Positions 62,345 through 64,000 of a stretch of 64,000 nucleotides of DNA are shown piece by piece; position 1 is the stretch's first letter; the number at the start of each line of letters is the position of its first letter. A program made the translations under genes and the position numbers. The DNA lies in NCBI GenBank assembly GCA_016787415.1, contig JAEUUT010000228.1, forward strand, positions 62,001 to 126,000, given 5' to 3'. Source of the stretch: Saprospiraceae bacterium (GTDB taxonomy: Bacteria > Bacteroidota > Bacteroidia > Chitinophagales > Saprospiraceae). Under the pieces are notes generated by a model. That model searched no databases and was not told the origin of the DNA. It saw only the letters and a program-made list of their open reading frames with translations.

Positions 62345-63874
62345 ATGGAGAAAAATATACACGACGACCGCCTCGACGACTACGTCAAAAAGTCTTTCGA
62401 GGATTATGAAGAATGGCCTGCTGCCGATATGTGGGAACGGGTAGAAGGCGCGCTGCCGCTTGAGGAGGCGCCTGCGGCCCCGAGATTTGGCCTGCGCGTT
62501 TTCTGGCGTCGCATGGCTGTGGCTGCTACCATCTTGCTGCTGCTGTCGGCACTGGTGTGCAACCACCTGTACTATGAAAACAGGATTCGGGAACTGGCCG
62601 TGCAACAACAGCCCCATGAAACAGAAGTGATCTCCTCTTCCTCCCCCTACCCTGCCCCATCCATGGGCAGGAATAATGATGTGCATGATTCAAAAATGCA
62701 ACACAACTCAGTAGGACTGCCACCGAAAACAGGCGCCGCCTCTCCACTCAGCCAACACATATCGGACGCCGTGCAGCCTCTTGAATCAATCACAAAGACC
62801 GCTTCACCTTCTATTCAACGCAAGCAACAAACAAGCGGGCAGCAGCCCAATACTCCGACAGCCGGGTTGCCCATGAGGTTATCTTCAGATATGGCAACAC
62901 CATCTAATCTAGTGACAACTTTGCCACAAACCCCTATTGCCTCCACGACTCCTGCATCTGACTCCACCTCTTATTACTCGTTGAAAATCAAAGAGTTACC
63001 CCCAATTAATATTATCAACACTCCTTCGCTTCCCTACCTGCATTTCTTTACCACACCCACTATCCGGCCTGTTCCATCACCAGGAAAGCATGCTGTCCAC
63101 TGGTACGTCGGAATACAAAGCACCCCTGTATTACTGGTAGAAAAAACGGGCCCCGAACGCCCTGCCGGCTTGCGGCCACGGCTGGTGAGCACACAGGTAA
63201 GCACCAGTTTTTCGGCCGATTATTGGTTGAAATTCGGCCGGAAAGGGAGCGGCATCTGGGGTTTTGAAAGCGGTATCGGATACCGCACCGTGGAACGCAA
63301 CACCACGCATACCGCCCGTTTCAGGGTAATGAATGGCCGCCTGTATTCCGGCGCGCAGGAGCGTGGATATGATTTCGACTACGATCTGGATACCTACAGT
63401 GGCAGTATGGAAGTCACACTCCGGATGGAGCAAGTAGATCCTGCTGCCACACTTCCCGAATCGGAACCTGTGCGCATTCAGGTGACGGCCCGCGAACAGA
63501 CGAGCATGCTGCGCATTCCGCTGCTTGCCACGGCTACGCTGGGAAAAAACAGACTTCAAACTGTTTTCAAGGCAGGCTTGCTGGGCAATGTTATTTTGAA
63601 CAGACAACTGGATATCGTCGCGCGCTCTTCCGAAAACACTTTGTTACGGCCCGGCCAGGGCGCTAATGCCTATTCGCTTCGCCTGGCTTCATCCGGTAAA
63701 ATATTCTTGGGATATCAGTTATCTGCCGGACTTGAGTATCGCTCTGCCAAACATTTCTCCTGGGTGCTGGAGCCTTCGCTGGCCGGGGAATTTCCGAGAA
63801 AAAACAATGCAGGGAAGCAATTGCCTTCGATTACGACGATTGGGGTAAATGCGGGGGTGAATTATTGGTTCTGA
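62345..63874 (+). CDS. dual-membrane anti-sigma-like protein: cytoplasmic domain, one helix, linker, outer-membrane barrel
   Basis: 509 residues from the ATG at 62,345. Residues 1-55 are acidic and soluble (DDRLDDYVKKSFEDYEEWPA, DMWERVEGALP), a pattern seen in Bacteroidota anti-sigma proteins. Residues ~57-73 form one membrane helix (AVAATILLLLSALVC). Residues ~90-250 are rich in Ser, Thr, Pro and Gln, hence probably disordered. Residues ~255-509 are alternating beta strands (WYVGIQSTPVLLVE, STSFSADYWLKFG, GIWGFESGIGYRTV) ending in GVNAGVNYWF; a terminal Phe is the classical outer-membrane-barrel signal. This is the layout of the dual membrane-spanning anti-sigma factors (Dma) described in Bacteroides. 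It would hold the sigma factor until outer-membrane stress is sensed. Confidence 0.78.
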   Translation: MEKNIHDDRLDDYVKKSFEDYEEWPAADMWERVEGALPLEEAPAAPRFGLRVFWRRMAVAATILLLLSALVCNHLYYENRIRELAVQQQPHETEVISSSSPYPAPSMGRNNDVHDSKMQHNSVGLPPKTGAASPLSQHISDAVQPLESITKTASPSIQRKQQTSGQQPNTPTAGLPMRLSSDMATPSNLVTTLPQTPIASTTPASDSTSYYSLKIKELPPINIINTPSLPYLHFFTTPTIRPVPSPGKHAVHWYVGIQSTPVLLVEKTGPERPAGLRPRLVSTQVSTSFSADYWLKFGRKGSGIWGFESGIGYRTVERNTTHTARFRVMNGRLYSGAQERGYDFDYDLDTYSGSMEVTLRMEQVDPAATLPESEPVRIQVTAREQTSMLRIPLLATATLGKNRLQTVFKAGLLGNVILNRQLDIVARSSENTLLRPGQGANAYSLRLASSGKIFLGYQLSAGLEYRSAKHFSWVLEPSLAGEFPRKNNAGKQLPSITTIGVNAGVNYWF

Positions 63875-63999
63875 GAAACACGGATTTCGCGGAGTAGAGA
63901 CGGATTTTCACGGATTGGATTGGGTTAAAAGGACAATCTGTTCTTTCTTCACCGTCGAAACCGTGAAAATCCGTCTCTACTCCGCGAAATCCGTGTTTC
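63875..63999. repeat. 125-bp inverted repeat with perfect 39-bp arms at the window end
   Basis: Arms 63,875-63,913 and 63,961-63,999 are exact reverse complements (GAAACACGGATTTCGCGGAG outward end). The first arm starts at the base after the upstream stop codon. It may act as a transcription stop or be a mobile palindrome. Confidence 0.92.
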
Positions 64000-64000
64000 C

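Overview
The window reads as a chromosome segment of a Bacteroidota bacterium, most likely a Saprospiria-type organism. Supporting signs are type IX secretion (T9SS) type A sorting domains on two proteins, arrays of SprB-type and SdrB-type adhesin modules, promoters of the Bacteroidota form TTTG-N19-TAnnTTTG, clusters of ~800-residue FtsX/MacB-like permeases, and a gene pair of an ECF sigma factor and a membrane-anchored anti-sigma-like protein. Species assignment is inference. No tRNA, rRNA, CRISPR array, transposase or phage gene was found.

Layout. (1) 1-13,960: six tandem paralogous FtsX-like ABC permease genes, all on + (the first cut by the window edge), with one secreted lectin-fold protein between the fifth and sixth. 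No ATPase gene lies in the window. (2) 13,961-18,300: a palindromic element with a terminator, a small membrane protein, then four unrelated housekeeping or stress genes on - (DinB-like, GlxA-type AraC regulator, LysE-type exporter, MBL-fold hydrolase). (3) 18,320-55,580 on -: one giant adhesin gene of about 37 kb (12,349 codons in the uninterrupted frame). It holds 24 Ig/PKD-like repeats, 14 copies of a 151-residue module, about 52 SprB-type repeats, about 15 SdrB-type Ca-loop domains, DUF11-like domains, a propeller-like insert, a dockerin/cohesin pair and a T9SS sorting domain. Its signal peptide lies in a different frame just upstream, so the gene is frameshifted or contains a sequence error at its 5' end. 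(4) 56,056-60,737: a second T9SS-sorted protein, a YceI protein, ribosomal protein L19 (rplS), and a sterol-desaturase/AGMO-like enzyme. (5) 60,930-63,874: an envelope-signalling module. A lipoprotein and an ECF sigma factor diverge from mirror-image promoters that share the box CATGCAACCCCTGG; the sigma gene is followed directly by a gene whose product has an anti-sigma-like N-terminus, one inner-membrane helix, a disordered linker and an outer-membrane barrel-like C-terminus.

Intergenic space is notable. At least six long inverted repeats (arms about 27 to 103 bp) and several 7-bp tandem repeats of differing sequence occupy most of the gaps between genes.

How the genes fit together: the giant adhesin would be exported by Sec and T9SS and displayed on the cell surface. 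The ECF/dual-membrane protein pair would sense envelope state and control itself and the divergent lipoprotein. The permease cluster is probably an envelope export or remodelling system of unknown substrate. These roles come from family knowledge, not from direct evidence here.
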